Shown: positions 7,987 to 17,360 of the stretch, piece after piece
How the letters are laid out: every line of letters begins with the position of its first letter
Position numbering within the stretch: position 1 is the stretch's first letter
The notes under the pieces: generated by a model
What the model saw: only the letters and a program-made list of their open reading frames with translations
Databases searched by the model: none
What the model was told of the DNA's origin: nothing
NCBI GenBank assembly: GCA_015709635.1
Contig: CP054180.1
Location: 1,302,001 to 1,366,000, forward strand
Origin: Gammaproteobacteria bacterium
GTDB taxonomy: Bacteria > Pseudomonadota > Gammaproteobacteria > Burkholderiales > Nitrosomonadaceae
DNA: 64,000 nucleotides
Reading direction: 5' to 3'
Program-made: the position numbers and the translations under genes

Positions 7987-10173
7987 TCAGAATTCTAGCG
8001 GATCGACATCCAACACCCAGCGCACTTTTTGACCGGATAATGCCGCAAGTTTGGCGTACCACTCGGTCAGAAAAGATTGCAAGTGTTTGCGCGATGGGGA
8101 TTGCACCAGTATATGGCCGCGTTCGAGGCCTTTCAGCCGCACCATGTGCGCCGGAACCGGATCGAATAATTCTACGCGAGCGGGTGGTTTGGCAAGATGC
8201 ACCGCCTGACCGAGAAAATCCAGCACGGCTTGGATGTCGTGCGCTTCCGCTCGCAGCAGCGCTTGGTAGACATACGGTGGAAAGCCAGCGCTTTTTCTTT
8301 CCGCCAGCAGGGTTTGCGCCAATGCATCGTAATCGTGCCGTTGCAATGCTTGATACAACGCATGATCAGGAAATTCGGTTTGAATCAATACATGTCCGGC
8401 CACCTGCGCGCGCCCAGCCCGGCCGGCAACTTGCATCAGCTGTGCAAACAGCCGCTCGCTGGCGCGAAAATCGGTGCTGTAGAGCGCATTATCGGCATTC
8501 AGGATACCGACTAATGCGAGATTCGGAAAATCATGACCTTTGGCGAGCAGTTGCGTGCCGATCAGAATATCGACTTGCTGTGTTTGAACGGCATGCAGAA
8601 TCTCTTGCCAGGCGTGCTTGCGGCGCGTGCTGTCGCGATCGATGCGCAGAATCCGCGCCGCCGGGAAATGCGCCGTTAATGTTTCTTCAATGCGCTGCGT
8701 GCCTTGTCCGAAAGGGGCGATATCTTGATTGCCGCAATGCGGGCAGGCGCGTGGAAATTGTTCTTGATGACCGCAATGGTGGCAGCTTAATTTTTTATCG
8801 CGCAGATGAACGACCAGGCGGCTGGAACAGCGCTGACAAGGGGCGGTCCAGCCGCAGGCTTTGCACAGCAACACCGGTGCGTAGCCGCGCCGATTAAGAA
8901 AAATAAGGCTCTGATGTTTTTCTGCCAAACAGCGTTGGAGTGCTTGGAGCAGCGGTTCCGATAAGCCGTCCTGGGTTTTGTGGATGCGCGTGTCGATGCA
9001 GCGCACCGAGGGTAGGGCAGCATTTTGCACGGCACGGGATTGCAGGCGGATATGCCGGTAACGGCCGGTGAGCGCATGATAGTAGCTTTCCAGCGACGGC
9101 GTGGCGGAACCCAGCACTACCGGGATAGTCATTTGCTTACCGCGGAAAATCGCCAAATCACGCGCGGAATACCGCAACCCATCCTGTTGCTTGAACGAAC
9201 TGTCTTGCTCTTCATCGACGATGATCAATCCCAGATCGGGTAACGGGGTAAAAACGGCGAGGCGCGTCCCCAGTATGATTTTGGCTGCACCGCTTTGCGC
9301 GTGCAGCCAGCCGGACAAGCGTTCCGTATCATTCAACCCGCTGTGCAAACTGATCAGCGGAACGGTGGGAAAGCGGTTACGGAAAATGGCTTCCAATTGC
9401 GGTGTTAGACTGATTTCTGGGATCAGCACCAGCGTTTGCTTGTCGTGTGCCAGCACTGGTTCGATGATTCTGAGGTAGACCTCGGTTTTGCCACTGCCGG
9501 TTACACCATGCAGCAGCCAAGTATTAAATTGATTGATCCCGGAGACAATCGCATTGACCGCGATTGTCTGCTCGGCAGTCAGCGCCGGGATTTTCGCGTC
9601 AGCCGTTACGGGTGTAACAGTAACAGGCTTGGCGGTTATCCATCCAAGCTGAATCCATTCTTGCAGCACTTTATTCGCGCGCGGCGAAATCTGCTTGACT
9701 TGCGCGGCAGTCAGTGCCGTCATACGCTGAAATTCACTTAATAGGTTCCGTGCTACACGATTGCGTGGCGGAATGACGGATACATCAACGCTTGCTCCCA
9801 CTGCAGTCAGAGCATAGTGATAGTCATACGAGCTTTTTTTGAGACTGATTATTTTGTTGTTGCGTAATTTGACGGGTAAGCCATTCATGATCACCATGCC
9901 GAGCGGATGATGATAGTAATGACTGCAGAAATGAAATAAATCCAGCAATGCGGCCGATAGCGGTTTTATTTCCCTGAAGATGCCATGCGCAACTTTAAGT
10001 TTCTCAAGCGGAATCTCAGTACTGGCACTGATCGTAACGATAACCCCGGTGACTCGTTTTTTTCCGAACGGTACGCAGACACGCGCGCCGATATCGTGTT
10101 CACTGACATCGTCGGCTTGATAGTCAAACAGCGTGTCAACCGGAACATTGAGCGCGACACGGATGACCGGCAT
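7987..10173 (-). CDS. priA: Primosomal replication restart helicase PriA
   Basis: 3'-5' helicase that recognises stalled forks and D-loops and reloads the replicative helicase. The 728-residue product has an N-terminal DNA-binding domain, Walker A GVTGSGKTEVYL (near 226), motif II DEEQDSSFKQQ, and a zinc-binding insertion with paired cysteines (CKACG, CQRC, CHHCG, CPHCG, near 435-475). Helicase motif VI follows (QVAGRAGRAQ). Motif II reads DEEQ where many homologues have DEEH. It stands alone, convergent with nothing downstream, about 210 bases from the MDR gene. Confidence 0.96.
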   Translation of the reverse strand: MPVIRVALNVPVDTLFDYQADDVSEHDIGARVCVPFGKKRVTGVIVTISASTEIPLEKLKVAHGIFREIKPLSAALLDLFHFCSHYYHHPLGMVIMNGLPVKLRNNKIISLKKSSYDYHYALTAVGASVDVSVIPPRNRVARNLLSEFQRMTALTAAQVKQISPRANKVLQEWIQLGWITAKPVTVTPVTADAKIPALTAEQTIAVNAIVSGINQFNTWLLHGVTGSGKTEVYLRIIEPVLAHDKQTLVLIPEISLTPQLEAIFRNRFPTVPLISLHSGLNDTERLSGWLHAQSGAAKIILGTRLAVFTPLPDLGLIIVDEEQDSSFKQQDGLRYSARDLAIFRGKQMTIPVVLGSATPSLESYYHALTGRYRHIRLQSRAVQNAALPSVRCIDTRIHKTQDGLSEPLLQALQRCLAEKHQSLIFLNRRGYAPVLLCKACGWTAPCQRCSSRLVVHLRDKKLSCHHCGHQEQFPRACPHCGNQDIAPFGQGTQRIEETLTAHFPAARILRIDRDSTRRKHAWQEILHAVQTQQVDILIGTQLLAKGHDFPNLALVGILNADNALYSTDFRASERLFAQLMQVAGRAGRAQVAGHVLIQTEFPDHALYQALQRHDYDALAQTLLAERKSAGFPPYVYQALLRAEAHDIQAVLDFLGQAVHLAKPPARVELFDPVPAHMVRLKGLERGHILVQSPSRKHLQSFLTEWYAKLAALSGQKVRWVLDVDPLEF

Positions 10174-10255
10174 AAGTGCTGAAAAATTAACCCAAGCTAC
10201 CCGCCAGCCAGCTGAAAATCTGGCGAGCCGCTTGGCAGATCAAGAATTGATCCGG

Positions 10256-11680
10256 TTATTTGGAGACGCGATAAAGCGTGACGGATTGTTCACCTGATTT
10301 ATCCAATTTAGCGGTTTTGCCGTCCGAGCTGATCGCAAAACCAATGCCACCCTCGATATCGGAGAAGCCGGCGCAACCATTGGTGTTATATGTGTAGCTC
10401 GATAAGTTTAATTTGCTGCTGCCTTTATCATACGAGTAGGATGCAAATTCAATTCCGGGTTTTGCACATTTTGCTTGATCTTCACGCTGCGTAGCGCCGG
10501 TCGGGTCGATCATCATATATTTGCCGTTGGGAAAGAAAACCAGGGTTGTTGTTTTGATCGCTTCGCCGTCAAAGGCCCAGGCACCGGTAATACCATTCGC
10601 ATCGTTATCGATTTTTGAGTAACGGGATTCTTTTACCTCTTTCTCGACGACTTCGTTTTCATCGCTGAGCTGAATGGGTTTGGCGATATGGAAAAGCTCA
10701 CCGAATACGCTGCTTTGTTCACGCGCTCTTTGCACCGTGACGATGTCGGAATTAATCAATTCAAAACCATCGGTACGTACGCGCCGGGTCGGACCGGGAT
10801 TTGAAAATCCGGCTTTCAGATTGGTATCGACACTGGGTGTGCTGACCAGTTTGAAGCCACGATTATCAAAATCGGTAGCTTTGGCAACACCGTATTCAAC
10901 ACCGGCCTGGAATACGGTTTTGCCGCCACAGACGCGGTTCTCATCGCAGGAATCATCCGGTCGCGCGTCACCTTGCAAGTATTCTCCGCTGCTATCGGCG
11001 GCTACCCGTAATACGCTAGCGGTTTGGTTGGTATAACTGACCCAGATTTGCGCGCTAAGCAGTGCGACACCTTGTGAGAGAAAATGTGTGCGGGCGTCTT
11101 CGAGTGTTCTGGCTTCACCTGAAATGCCGCCGGCTGACATGATGTCTTTTAAGCCGGCCGATTCGGCAAATGTTTCCGGGTTGCTATCTAAATTAATCGA
11201 ACCTTTAACAGCGGCTGAGGTTTCGCGAGAAATAGCGATACCGTTGGAAAGGTCACTGTCGGAATCCAGCGATTGCAGCAGAACCAACAGATTTTGCAGT
11301 TTATTGTTGTTGTCACCAGCTAGCTCGATCGGTGTGACGATTTGTGAACCCTGAATATTGCCCAGTGTCAAATCGCCCAATTTGAATTCGATTTTGTCGC
11401 CATGCGTGAAGCTGAAATTACCTTTTTCATCGGTAGTGCCGGATTTTCCAGAAGTCGCGGCATATGTTACGCCGGAAACGGCGGAATCGACTAAAATACC
11501 GGTAGCGGGGCCAGTCGGCGCATTTCTTTTAACAGCGGCTACTGCCGATGATGTTGATGAAGCGGATGAAGTTTCGAGGTTTTTTTCACCGCCGCTGTCA
11601 CAAGCAGCTAGACCGACAACAAATACTGTGGATAATACGGATATCCATGATTTTTTTCTTAACAACTGTTTAGATTTCAT
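10256..11680 (-). CDS. Predicted lipoprotein, function unknown
   Basis: The start at 11680 (MKSKQLLRKKSW) is chosen because it gives a clean lipoprotein signal peptide with lipobox GLAAC (Cys near residue 27) and has AGAGAG upstream. The longer in-frame reading to 11797 adds a hydrophobic segment with no ribosome binding site. The mature 447-residue part begins with a low-complexity Ser/Ala linker, then a segment (GILVDSAVSGVTYAATSGKSGTTDEKGNFSF is split here only for description: GILVDSAVSG and TTDEKGNFSF) typical of carboxypeptidase-regulatory-like beta domains. The rest is polar and unassigned. Likely anchored in the outer membrane. Confidence 0.8.
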   Translation of the reverse strand: MKSKQLLRKKSWISVLSTVFVVGLAACDSGGEKNLETSSASSTSSAVAAVKRNAPTGPATGILVDSAVSGVTYAATSGKSGTTDEKGNFSFTHGDKIEFKLGDLTLGNIQGSQIVTPIELAGDNNNKLQNLLVLLQSLDSDSDLSNGIAISRETSAAVKGSINLDSNPETFAESAGLKDIMSAGGISGEARTLEDARTHFLSQGVALLSAQIWVSYTNQTASVLRVAADSSGEYLQGDARPDDSCDENRVCGGKTVFQAGVEYGVAKATDFDNRGFKLVSTPSVDTNLKAGFSNPGPTRRVRTDGFELINSDIVTVQRAREQSSVFGELFHIAKPIQLSDENEVVEKEVKESRYSKIDNDANGITGAWAFDGEAIKTTTLVFFPNGKYMMIDPTGATQREDQAKCAKPGIEFASYSYDKGSSKLNLSSYTYNTNGCAGFSDIEGGIGFAISSDGKTAKLDKSGEQSVTLYRVSK

Positions 11681-11900
11681 TAAGATGCTCTCTTTTTGAT
11701 TAATTAGATAATTCAATCTTGTACAATTTACTTCTTTGGCTGCGTAATGTATCGGTAAAAGCTGATATTTTACTATCAAGACTACTATTATAGCCAAGCA
11801 TTCGGCTTTTCGTTCCTGACTTGCTTAAATAGGTTTTAAATTTTTGTCTTTTCGTGTATTTTCGCCGCTATTTTTTACTTGGGAGATATAAGGTATTTAT

Positions 11901-13010
11901 ATGTCTAACATGGCTGAGATTCCACAACTGACGGAGATGTCAGCACAACTTCCCATCAGCTGGTACTTGGATCCCAAAATTCTGGAGATTGAAAAACATT
12001 TACTGTTTGATCGCGGGCCAGGCTATGTCGGTCATGAAGTCATGGTGCCCAATGTGGGTGACTATTATGTACCGGAATGGATGAACAATGCCAAAGTGCT
12101 GGTACGTAGCGAACAAGGTATCGAGTTGTTATCCAATGTCTGCCGTCATCGTCAGGCTCTTTTATTAGCAGGCAGAAGCAATACCAAGAGTATCGTATGT
12201 CCGATTCATCGCTGGACATATGCATTGAATGGCAAATTGCTGGGTGCACCGCATTTCGACCAGAATCCCTGTTTGAATTTAGGGCAAACCGCATTGCAGA
12301 ACTGGAATGGTTTGTTGTTTAGCGGTGAGCGCACTGTTTCGCATGATATGGCGAATCTTGGAGTGCTGAAGGATTTTGATTTTTCCGGCTATTTGCTCGA
12401 TCGAGTGCAAATCGATCACTATGATTGCAACTGGAAAACCTTCATTGAAGTTTATCTGGAAGATTATCACGTTGATCCGTTTCACCCGGGATTAGGTCAT
12501 TTCGTCGATACCAAGAAACTCGATTGGGAGTTTGGTGATTGGTACAGTGTGCAGACGGTAGCCATCGATAGCGCGCGCCTGCAAAAACCGGGCAGTCCGG
12601 TCTATGCCAAATGGCATGAGCAGGTGCTGCAGCAAACCAACGGTAAGATGCCACCACATGGTTCGATCTGGTTGCTTTATTATCCCAATATCATGCTGGA
12701 ATGGTACCCGCACACCCTCATTATCAGTACGATATTGCCGACCGGCGTGGAAAGTTGCACGAATGTGGTTGAATTTTACTATCCAGAGGAAATCGCGCTG
12801 TTCGAGCGTGATTTTGTCGAAGCTGAACAGGCTGCGTATAAAGAAACCGCGCTTGAAGATGATGAAATTTGCAGATTAATGACTGCCGGGCGGCGTGCTT
12901 TGTACGAGCAAGGCTTAAATGAGACCGGGCCGTATCAAATTCCAATGGAAGACGGCATGAAACATTTTCATCAGTTTCTGCAACGGGAAATCGGTTCGCA
13001 CATCCGGTAA
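11901..13010 (+). CDS. Rieske-type ring-hydroxylating oxygenase alpha-subunit-like protein
   Basis: Belongs to the aromatic-ring-hydroxylating oxygenase family, which inserts oxygen using a Rieske 2Fe-2S centre and a mononuclear iron. The Rieske ligands are CRH (near residues 80-82) and CPIH (near 98-101). The mononuclear iron site is EDYHVDPFHPG, with the D-x2-H-x4-H spacing. No ferredoxin, reductase or beta-subunit gene is adjacent, so the electron donor and substrate are unknown. The length (369 residues) is typical. It could be a demethylase or a sterol/quinone-type oxygenase rather than an aromatic dioxygenase. Confidence 0.87.
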   Translation: MSNMAEIPQLTEMSAQLPISWYLDPKILEIEKHLLFDRGPGYVGHEVMVPNVGDYYVPEWMNNAKVLVRSEQGIELLSNVCRHRQALLLAGRSNTKSIVCPIHRWTYALNGKLLGAPHFDQNPCLNLGQTALQNWNGLLFSGERTVSHDMANLGVLKDFDFSGYLLDRVQIDHYDCNWKTFIEVYLEDYHVDPFHPGLGHFVDTKKLDWEFGDWYSVQTVAIDSARLQKPGSPVYAKWHEQVLQQTNGKMPPHGSIWLLYYPNIMLEWYPHTLIISTILPTGVESCTNVVEFYYPEEIALFERDFVEAEQAAYKETALEDDEICRLMTAGRRALYEQGLNETGPYQIPMEDGMKHFHQFLQREIGSHIR

Positions 13011-13046
13011 CACATTATCTGCATTCTGTTTTAGGGAAATTAATCA

Positions 13047-13907
13047 GTGCGTTCTTTGTGGATGCTGGTAGCGGCATTTATGTTTGCTTGTATGGGCGTC
13101 CTGGTCAAACTGGGCGCCGTTTATTTTTCCAGTACGGAACTGGTATTTTACCGCTCGCTGTTCGGGGTCTGGATAACTTACCTGGTTATTCGCTATTACC
13201 GCTTGCCGGTGGCTACGCCGCACTGGCGGGTTCATTGCTGGCGCGGTATTAGCGGTTTGGTGAGTTTGTTGATGTTTTTCTACTGCCTGACGCAATTGCC
13301 TTTGGCTACTGCGATTTCGTTGAATTATACCTGGCCGCTTTTTGTCGCGATATTTGCCGCGCTGATTCTAAAAGAGCACATTCACTGGTCTTTAATTTGC
13401 GCCATTGTGGTCGGTTTCGCCGGAGTCATTTTACTGCTGCAGCCGACGTTGCCCGAAGAGCACTGGATCGCGGGATTCATCGGTATGGCTTCCGGTTTCT
13501 TTGCTGCGATTGCCTATATCAATGTCAAGCAATTGGGCAGTCTTGGCGAATCGGAGTGGCATGTGGTGTTTTATTTCACGCTGATCAGTACGTTGGCTAC
13601 CGGTTTGTGGTTACTGTTCACGGCATTCAGTCCGGTCACCTGGGATGGTTTATTATTGCTGTTGGGTACCGGCATAACGGCAACATTGGCGCAGCTTGCG
13701 ATGACGCGTGCCTATCATAAAGGCGCCACACTGGTTGTGACTTCGCTGGGCTATAGCACGGTATTGTTTGCCAGTCTGTGGGGTATCGTGTTGTGGAATG
13801 AACTATTGTCGCCCGTAGCTTGGTTCGGCATGGGATTAATCGTGCTGGGCGGATCGTTGAGCGGTATTTTAGGTATTAAGCTGGCACCTGCTGTAGTGCG
13901 AAAGTGA
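13047..13907 (+). CDS. DMT-family (EamA) transporter
   Basis: Inner-membrane protein of 286 residues with ten predicted transmembrane helices arranged as two EamA repeats (first repeat about residues 1-135, second 145-280). The family exports or imports small metabolites such as amino acids, and the substrate is not predictable. The start is GTG, with AGGG 12 bases upstream. It follows the Rieske gene by 36 bases and may be co-transcribed with it. Confidence 0.88.
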   Translation: MRSLWMLVAAFMFACMGVLVKLGAVYFSSTELVFYRSLFGVWITYLVIRYYRLPVATPHWRVHCWRGISGLVSLLMFFYCLTQLPLATAISLNYTWPLFVAIFAALILKEHIHWSLICAIVVGFAGVILLLQPTLPEEHWIAGFIGMASGFFAAIAYINVKQLGSLGESEWHVVFYFTLISTLATGLWLLFTAFSPVTWDGLLLLLGTGITATLAQLAMTRAYHKGATLVVTSLGYSTVLFASLWGIVLWNELLSPVAWFGMGLIVLGGSLSGILGIKLAPAVVRK

Positions 13908-14006
13908 CTTTACAATTGCCGGAAGACAACTGACAGGGGAACGGCAAAATTTGCACCATTGCGCTTAATTCCCTATGATGAGGTTGTTACCATTTGAGGT
14001 GAAGCC

Positions 14007-14357
14007 ATGATTACGATTCAAAAGAAAGACAATCTCGTTATTGTTGCGGTTATCGGTGAGTTTACGCTGGCTGATTACACCGAATTTGAGCAGCAAGTGC
14101 TTTATCAAACTCATTTTGACGGCGCGGCGAATCTCCTGTTCGATTGGCGCGATATGCTGGATTACACCGTCGATGTGGCCTGGGAGGAAATCAAATTCAT
14201 GCGCGCTCACGGTAGCGAATTTAATCGGGTGGCGGTGGTAACCGACGATGAATGGCAGACTTGGGGCGCGTGGGTTTCCAATCTGTTCATCAACGCAAAT
14301 GTGGTGGTGTTTCACGATTACGAAGAAGCTGAGAAATGGACTCTGGAAGGCGAGTAG
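14007..14357 (+). CDS. SpoIIAA/STAS-like protein
   Basis: A 116-residue soluble protein with the alternating strand-helix pattern of the SpoIIAA-like family: MITIQKKDNLVIVAVIGEFT at the start, then DYTEFEQQV, LLFDWRDM and a terminal YEEAEKWTLEGE. These proteins resemble anti-sigma antagonists and lipid-binding CRAL-TRIO folds, and their roles are mostly unknown. The start is supported by TGAGGTGAAG upstream. It stands alone. Confidence 0.75.
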   Translation: MITIQKKDNLVIVAVIGEFTLADYTEFEQQVLYQTHFDGAANLLFDWRDMLDYTVDVAWEEIKFMRAHGSEFNRVAVVTDDEWQTWGAWVSNLFINANVVVFHDYEEAEKWTLEGE

Positions 14358-14476
14358 GGGGTACGCTGGTTTTGTCGAAGCAAAAAAGATGGCTGCGGAG
14401 GAGAACCATCATCATGTGCAATCAGCTTTTTCTTTCATTATTTCCAATTTTGTTTTTAATCAATCAGAAAAATTAA

Positions 14477-14959
14477 ATGGATGATATCGTTTTAGCCCGA
14501 GTATTGCATATACTGGGTGTCGTGTTGTGGATTGGCGGAGTGGCGATGGTGACTTTTGTATTGTTGCCGAATTTGGCGCGTATGCAATCGGCTACGGAAG
14601 CAATGGCGTTTTTTTCCCGCTTCCGGCAGCGCTTTGCCGCACAGGCGCGCATCTATACCTTAATTGTCGGTTTGAGCGGTTTTTATATGGTGTATGTACT
14701 GGATGTTTGGCAACGTTTTGCGCAGTGGCAATACTGGTGGATGCACACGATGGTTTTTATTTGGTTGTTGTTTAGTGTGATGTTGTTCGTCATGGAGCCG
14801 CGTGGCCGCCGGCAAGCCGCTGCATCGGTGCAAAAAGATGTGTCACCGGAAACATTTGCCAAAATTCAACGTAAACACTTGTTCTTGCTGATACTCAGCT
14901 TGATTACCATCGCCGGTGCCGTAGCAGGAAGCCACGGTTGGTTGATAGCCGGAGTCTGA
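14477..14959 (+). CDS. Four-helix integral membrane protein (CopD-like)
   Basis: The 160-residue product has four hydrophobic segments, at about residues 7-27, 55-75, 87-107 and 135-155. Conserved-looking features include ILGVVLWIGGVAM in helix 1 and a His-rich stretch (WWMHTMVF). The layout resembles CopD/DUF-type small membrane proteins that bind haem or copper, but no decisive motif is visible. It lies five bases upstream of the SirB2-like gene and is probably translated with it. Confidence 0.65.
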   Translation: MDDIVLARVLHILGVVLWIGGVAMVTFVLLPNLARMQSATEAMAFFSRFRQRFAAQARIYTLIVGLSGFYMVYVLDVWQRFAQWQYWWMHTMVFIWLLFSVMLFVMEPRGRRQAAASVQKDVSPETFAKIQRKHLFLLILSLITIAGAVAGSHGWLIAGV

Positions 14960-14964
14960 ACGTG

Positions 14965-15348
14965 ATGAGTTATGCATTGTTGAAAATGATTCACGTCAGC
15001 AGCGTGATTTGCAGTTATTCACTGTTCTTTCTACGCGGTATCTGGTTGATCAGCGATTCAACCAATTTGCGCCAGCGCTGGGTCAAAATTTTGCCGCACG
15101 TGATCGATACCGTTTTGTTGACAAGCGCTATTGTGCTGGCGATGACAATTCAACAAAACCCGTTGCAAAATTCCTGGTTAACCGCAAAAGTTGTCGGCTT
15201 ATTGCTGTATATCGGTCTTGGTATGGTGGCGATGCGCTTTGCTAAAACCAAACGGACAAAAATTATCGCTTGGGTGGCCGCGCAGTGCGTATTCATTTAC
15301 ATTGTACTGGTAGCGATCACTAAAAGCCCGTCATTAGGAATGGGTTAG
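14965..15348 (+). CDS. SirB2-family membrane protein
   Basis: Inner-membrane protein of about 127 residues with four predicted helices. It matches the SirB2 pattern: KMIHVSSVICSYSLFFLRG at the N-terminus and KILPHVIDTVLL. The molecular role of the family is unclear despite its name (invasion regulator in Salmonella). The ATG at 14965 is chosen, and a GTG at 14962 is equally possible. The gene follows the four-helix membrane protein closely. Confidence 0.8.
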   Translation: MSYALLKMIHVSSVICSYSLFFLRGIWLISDSTNLRQRWVKILPHVIDTVLLTSAIVLAMTIQQNPLQNSWLTAKVVGLLLYIGLGMVAMRFAKTKRTKIIAWVAAQCVFIYIVLVAITKSPSLGMG

Positions 15349-15418
15349 GGAAACTCTGAGAAAGGTGGTGAGCAGCGGACAGGTAAGGTGAAATCAGGCG
15401 AAAAAGCGCAGCTCACGA

Positions 15419-15946
15419 ATGATAATGGATTTTTCCGCTTTTCGTTTTGAAAAAGCCGATCTCGGTCAAGCGCAGGCCATCAGCGATCTAATCAATCTAA
15501 CCTATCGTGGAACTACCGGTTGGACTACGGAGGCCGCGATTATTCAAGGCGATAGAACCAACCGGCAGGAAATTGAAGCTGCTATGCTGAATCCGGGGGC
15601 TTGTTTTTTTGTCGTCAATCAACTATCCACACTCGTCGCGTGCATTTACATTGCCACAAAAAAAGAACAAGCATACCTCGGTTTTTTCTCGGTTCATCCC
15701 CATTTGCAAGGTCAGGGACTTGGAAAATATATGCTCACACAAGCGGAAATGTTTGCGCGTAACACCCTGGGTGTGCATAAATTCGTTCTATTTGTGATAT
15801 CGCAACGATCTGAACTGATCGCGTTTTATCAACGCCAGGGTTATCACCGCACTGGGCGAATCGAGGCTTATCCATCGTATCTTGGCACACCTAAGATTGC
15901 CGGTTTGACGATTGAATATCTTGAGAAGAATGCTTCGCTTTGTTGA
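15419..15946 (+). CDS. GNAT-family N-acetyltransferase
   Basis: A 175-residue soluble enzyme expected to transfer an acetyl group from acetyl-CoA to an amine. The GNAT acetyl-CoA loop appears as HPHLQGQGLGKYML near residues 91-104 (Q/RxxGxG/A), followed by the helix that closes the site. The C-terminal segment FYQRQGYHRTGRIE is typical of the family. There is no clear ribosome binding site. Two adjacent Met codons (MIMDF) leave the start open by two residues. The substrate is unknown. Confidence 0.85.
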   Translation: MIMDFSAFRFEKADLGQAQAISDLINLTYRGTTGWTTEAAIIQGDRTNRQEIEAAMLNPGACFFVVNQLSTLVACIYIATKKEQAYLGFFSVHPHLQGQGLGKYMLTQAEMFARNTLGVHKFVLFVISQRSELIAFYQRQGYHRTGRIEAYPSYLGTPKIAGLTIEYLEKNASLC

Positions 15947-16119
15947 GCTTTGCCGTGAGGTTACAGAAAAAATTCTTCCGGATTTGCTTTCTTATCACGC
16001 ACTGTACAGTAGTTTTGATTTTATTCCTTAGCCAGGATAATTCTTCATCCGAATTATAATAACATTACTATTAGTAGTTGTTTTAGTTCACATTTTTTTC
16101 ACAAAAAATACGAATTTCC

Positions 16120-16149
16120 TTGACATTTTATTGACATTTACCATGCTAT
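16120..16149 (+). promoter_or_regulatory. Possible sigma-70 promoter for the small secreted protein/carbonic anhydrase pair
   Basis: TTGACA at 16120-16125 (repeated at 16131-16136) is followed after 18 bases by TGCTAT at 16144-16149. The position is about 55 bases upstream of the gene at 16205, in an AT-rich 260-base gap. Confidence 0.4.
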
Positions 16150-16204
16150 CGTGAGCGTTCATGCAGTGAAATAGTAATCAAATTTCTATATAAACGAGGG
16201 GATT

Positions 16205-16432
16205 ATGCTGATAAAAATATTTTTGGCTATCGCAATGAGTTTAAGTGTTTCGTGTTTTGCTCAATCCGGATCGGATAATTCAAAGTCATCCACCGATTCG
16301 AGTCAACAAACGCAAACACAAACATCACAATCGGGTTCATCGACCACGAAAGAAAGTTCTCAATCGACTGCGGAGTCCGATAAGGATAAGAAACCGTCGA
16401 TGGTGGATTATTGTAAAAAACATACGTGCTAA
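16205..16432 (+). CDS. Small secreted Ser/Thr/Gln-rich protein
   Basis: 75 residues: a signal peptide (MLIKIFLAIAMSLSVSCFAQ, cleavage near CFA-Q), a low-complexity stretch of Ser, Thr, Gln and Lys (about residues 21-62), and a short end containing two cysteines (VDYCKKHTC). The ribosome binding site GAGGGG is strong. The Cys before FAQ could also be a lipobox cysteine (SVSC). It lies 32 bases before the carbonic anhydrase gene, probably in one transcript. No known family. Confidence 0.7.
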   Translation: MLIKIFLAIAMSLSVSCFAQSGSDNSKSSTDSSQQTQTQTSQSGSSTTKESSQSTAESDKDKKPSMVDYCKKHTC

Positions 16433-16464
16433 CCGAATTACGATTTGAAAACTGGAGATAACCA

Positions 16465-17262
16465 ATGAATAGAAAAGTATTAAGAAATCTGGCTTCAGCA
16501 ATTTTCACATGTTATGCGACCGTGGCTGTTGCCGCTCCGCATTGGACGCATGAGGAGCAAGCCACGTGGGGCGCGATTCAGGATACGTCGCAAACGGTTG
16601 TGCCGCTAAATTATCCGTATGCGGAATGCAGTATTGGAACACATCAATCACCGGTCGATTTTGCTGCGGCAAAAATTGATAACAAACGGAAATTGAATGA
16701 TCTGCAAGTTTGGTATGACGTGGATGTACCGGTATTTTTTAATACCGGCCATGCGGTTCAAGTGAATACCTCGACTAATTACAAAGGGGAATTGAAAATT
16801 GGCGAAGAATCGTTTCCGCTGATTCAGTTTCATTTTCATGAACCCAGCGAACACGTAGTCGGTGGAGTGAAGTTCCCAGCCGAATTACATTTCGTTCATG
16901 TGGGTCAGGATGGAAGACTCATTGTATTGGGTGTTGCTGTAAATGTCGGGGAAGAAAATGCAACATTTCAGACTATTTTAAATAACATGCCAACCACAGG
17001 AGGTGATCAAAACAGCAATGCCAGCGGTATCCAAATCGATCCGACAACATTATTACCGCCGCTTGGCCATAATTCGTTTGACTACGTAGCGCTAGCCGGC
17101 TCTTTAACAACGCCGCCTTGCAGCGAAGGTGTGCAATGGTATCTGCTACTCGATTCCATTACGATATCCTCAGCACAGCTTGATCAACTGAAGGGATTCT
17201 ACGCCGGCAATGCCCGGGCGCCGCAAAATGTCAACGGACGCACCGTTTCCTCAACGCGATAA
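16465..17262 (+). CDS. Periplasmic alpha-carbonic anhydrase
   Basis: Zinc enzyme that interconverts CO2 and bicarbonate. The 265-residue product has a signal peptide (to about residue 23, VAVAA-PHW), the family motif IGTHQSPVD, the zinc histidines in FHFHEPSEH and in ELHFVHV, and the late motif LTTPPCSEGVQW. Cys53 and the PPCSEG Cys are placed to form the usual disulfide. GGAGATAACC precedes the ATG. In an autotroph it could supply bicarbonate for carbon fixation or buffer the periplasm. Confidence 0.95.
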   Translation: MNRKVLRNLASAIFTCYATVAVAAPHWTHEEQATWGAIQDTSQTVVPLNYPYAECSIGTHQSPVDFAAAKIDNKRKLNDLQVWYDVDVPVFFNTGHAVQVNTSTNYKGELKIGEESFPLIQFHFHEPSEHVVGGVKFPAELHFVHVGQDGRLIVLGVAVNVGEENATFQTILNNMPTTGGDQNSNASGIQIDPTTLLPPLGHNSFDYVALAGSLTTPPCSEGVQWYLLLDSITISSAQLDQLKGFYAGNARAPQNVNGRTVSSTR

Positions 17263-17279
17263 TAAACTTTAAGGTATAC

Positions 17280-17316
17280 CCGCGCATTAGCTAATGGTCT
17301 CAAAGCTAATGTGCGG
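17280..17316 (+). terminator. Terminator-like hairpin after the carbonic anhydrase gene
   Basis: CCGCGCATTAGCT pairs with AGCTAATGTGCGG (one G-U pair) and is followed by TTCTGTCGC. It lies 17 bases after the stop and between convergent genes. Confidence 0.55.
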
Positions 17317-17360
17317 TTCTGTCGCATTGTATTTGCGCTCGACTCTCCCAATTTCTTAAT

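Noticed and set aside
8040..8897. 285-codon plus-strand frame inside priA
   Set aside because: Opposite strand of a clear priA. Arg/Cys-rich product without family features.
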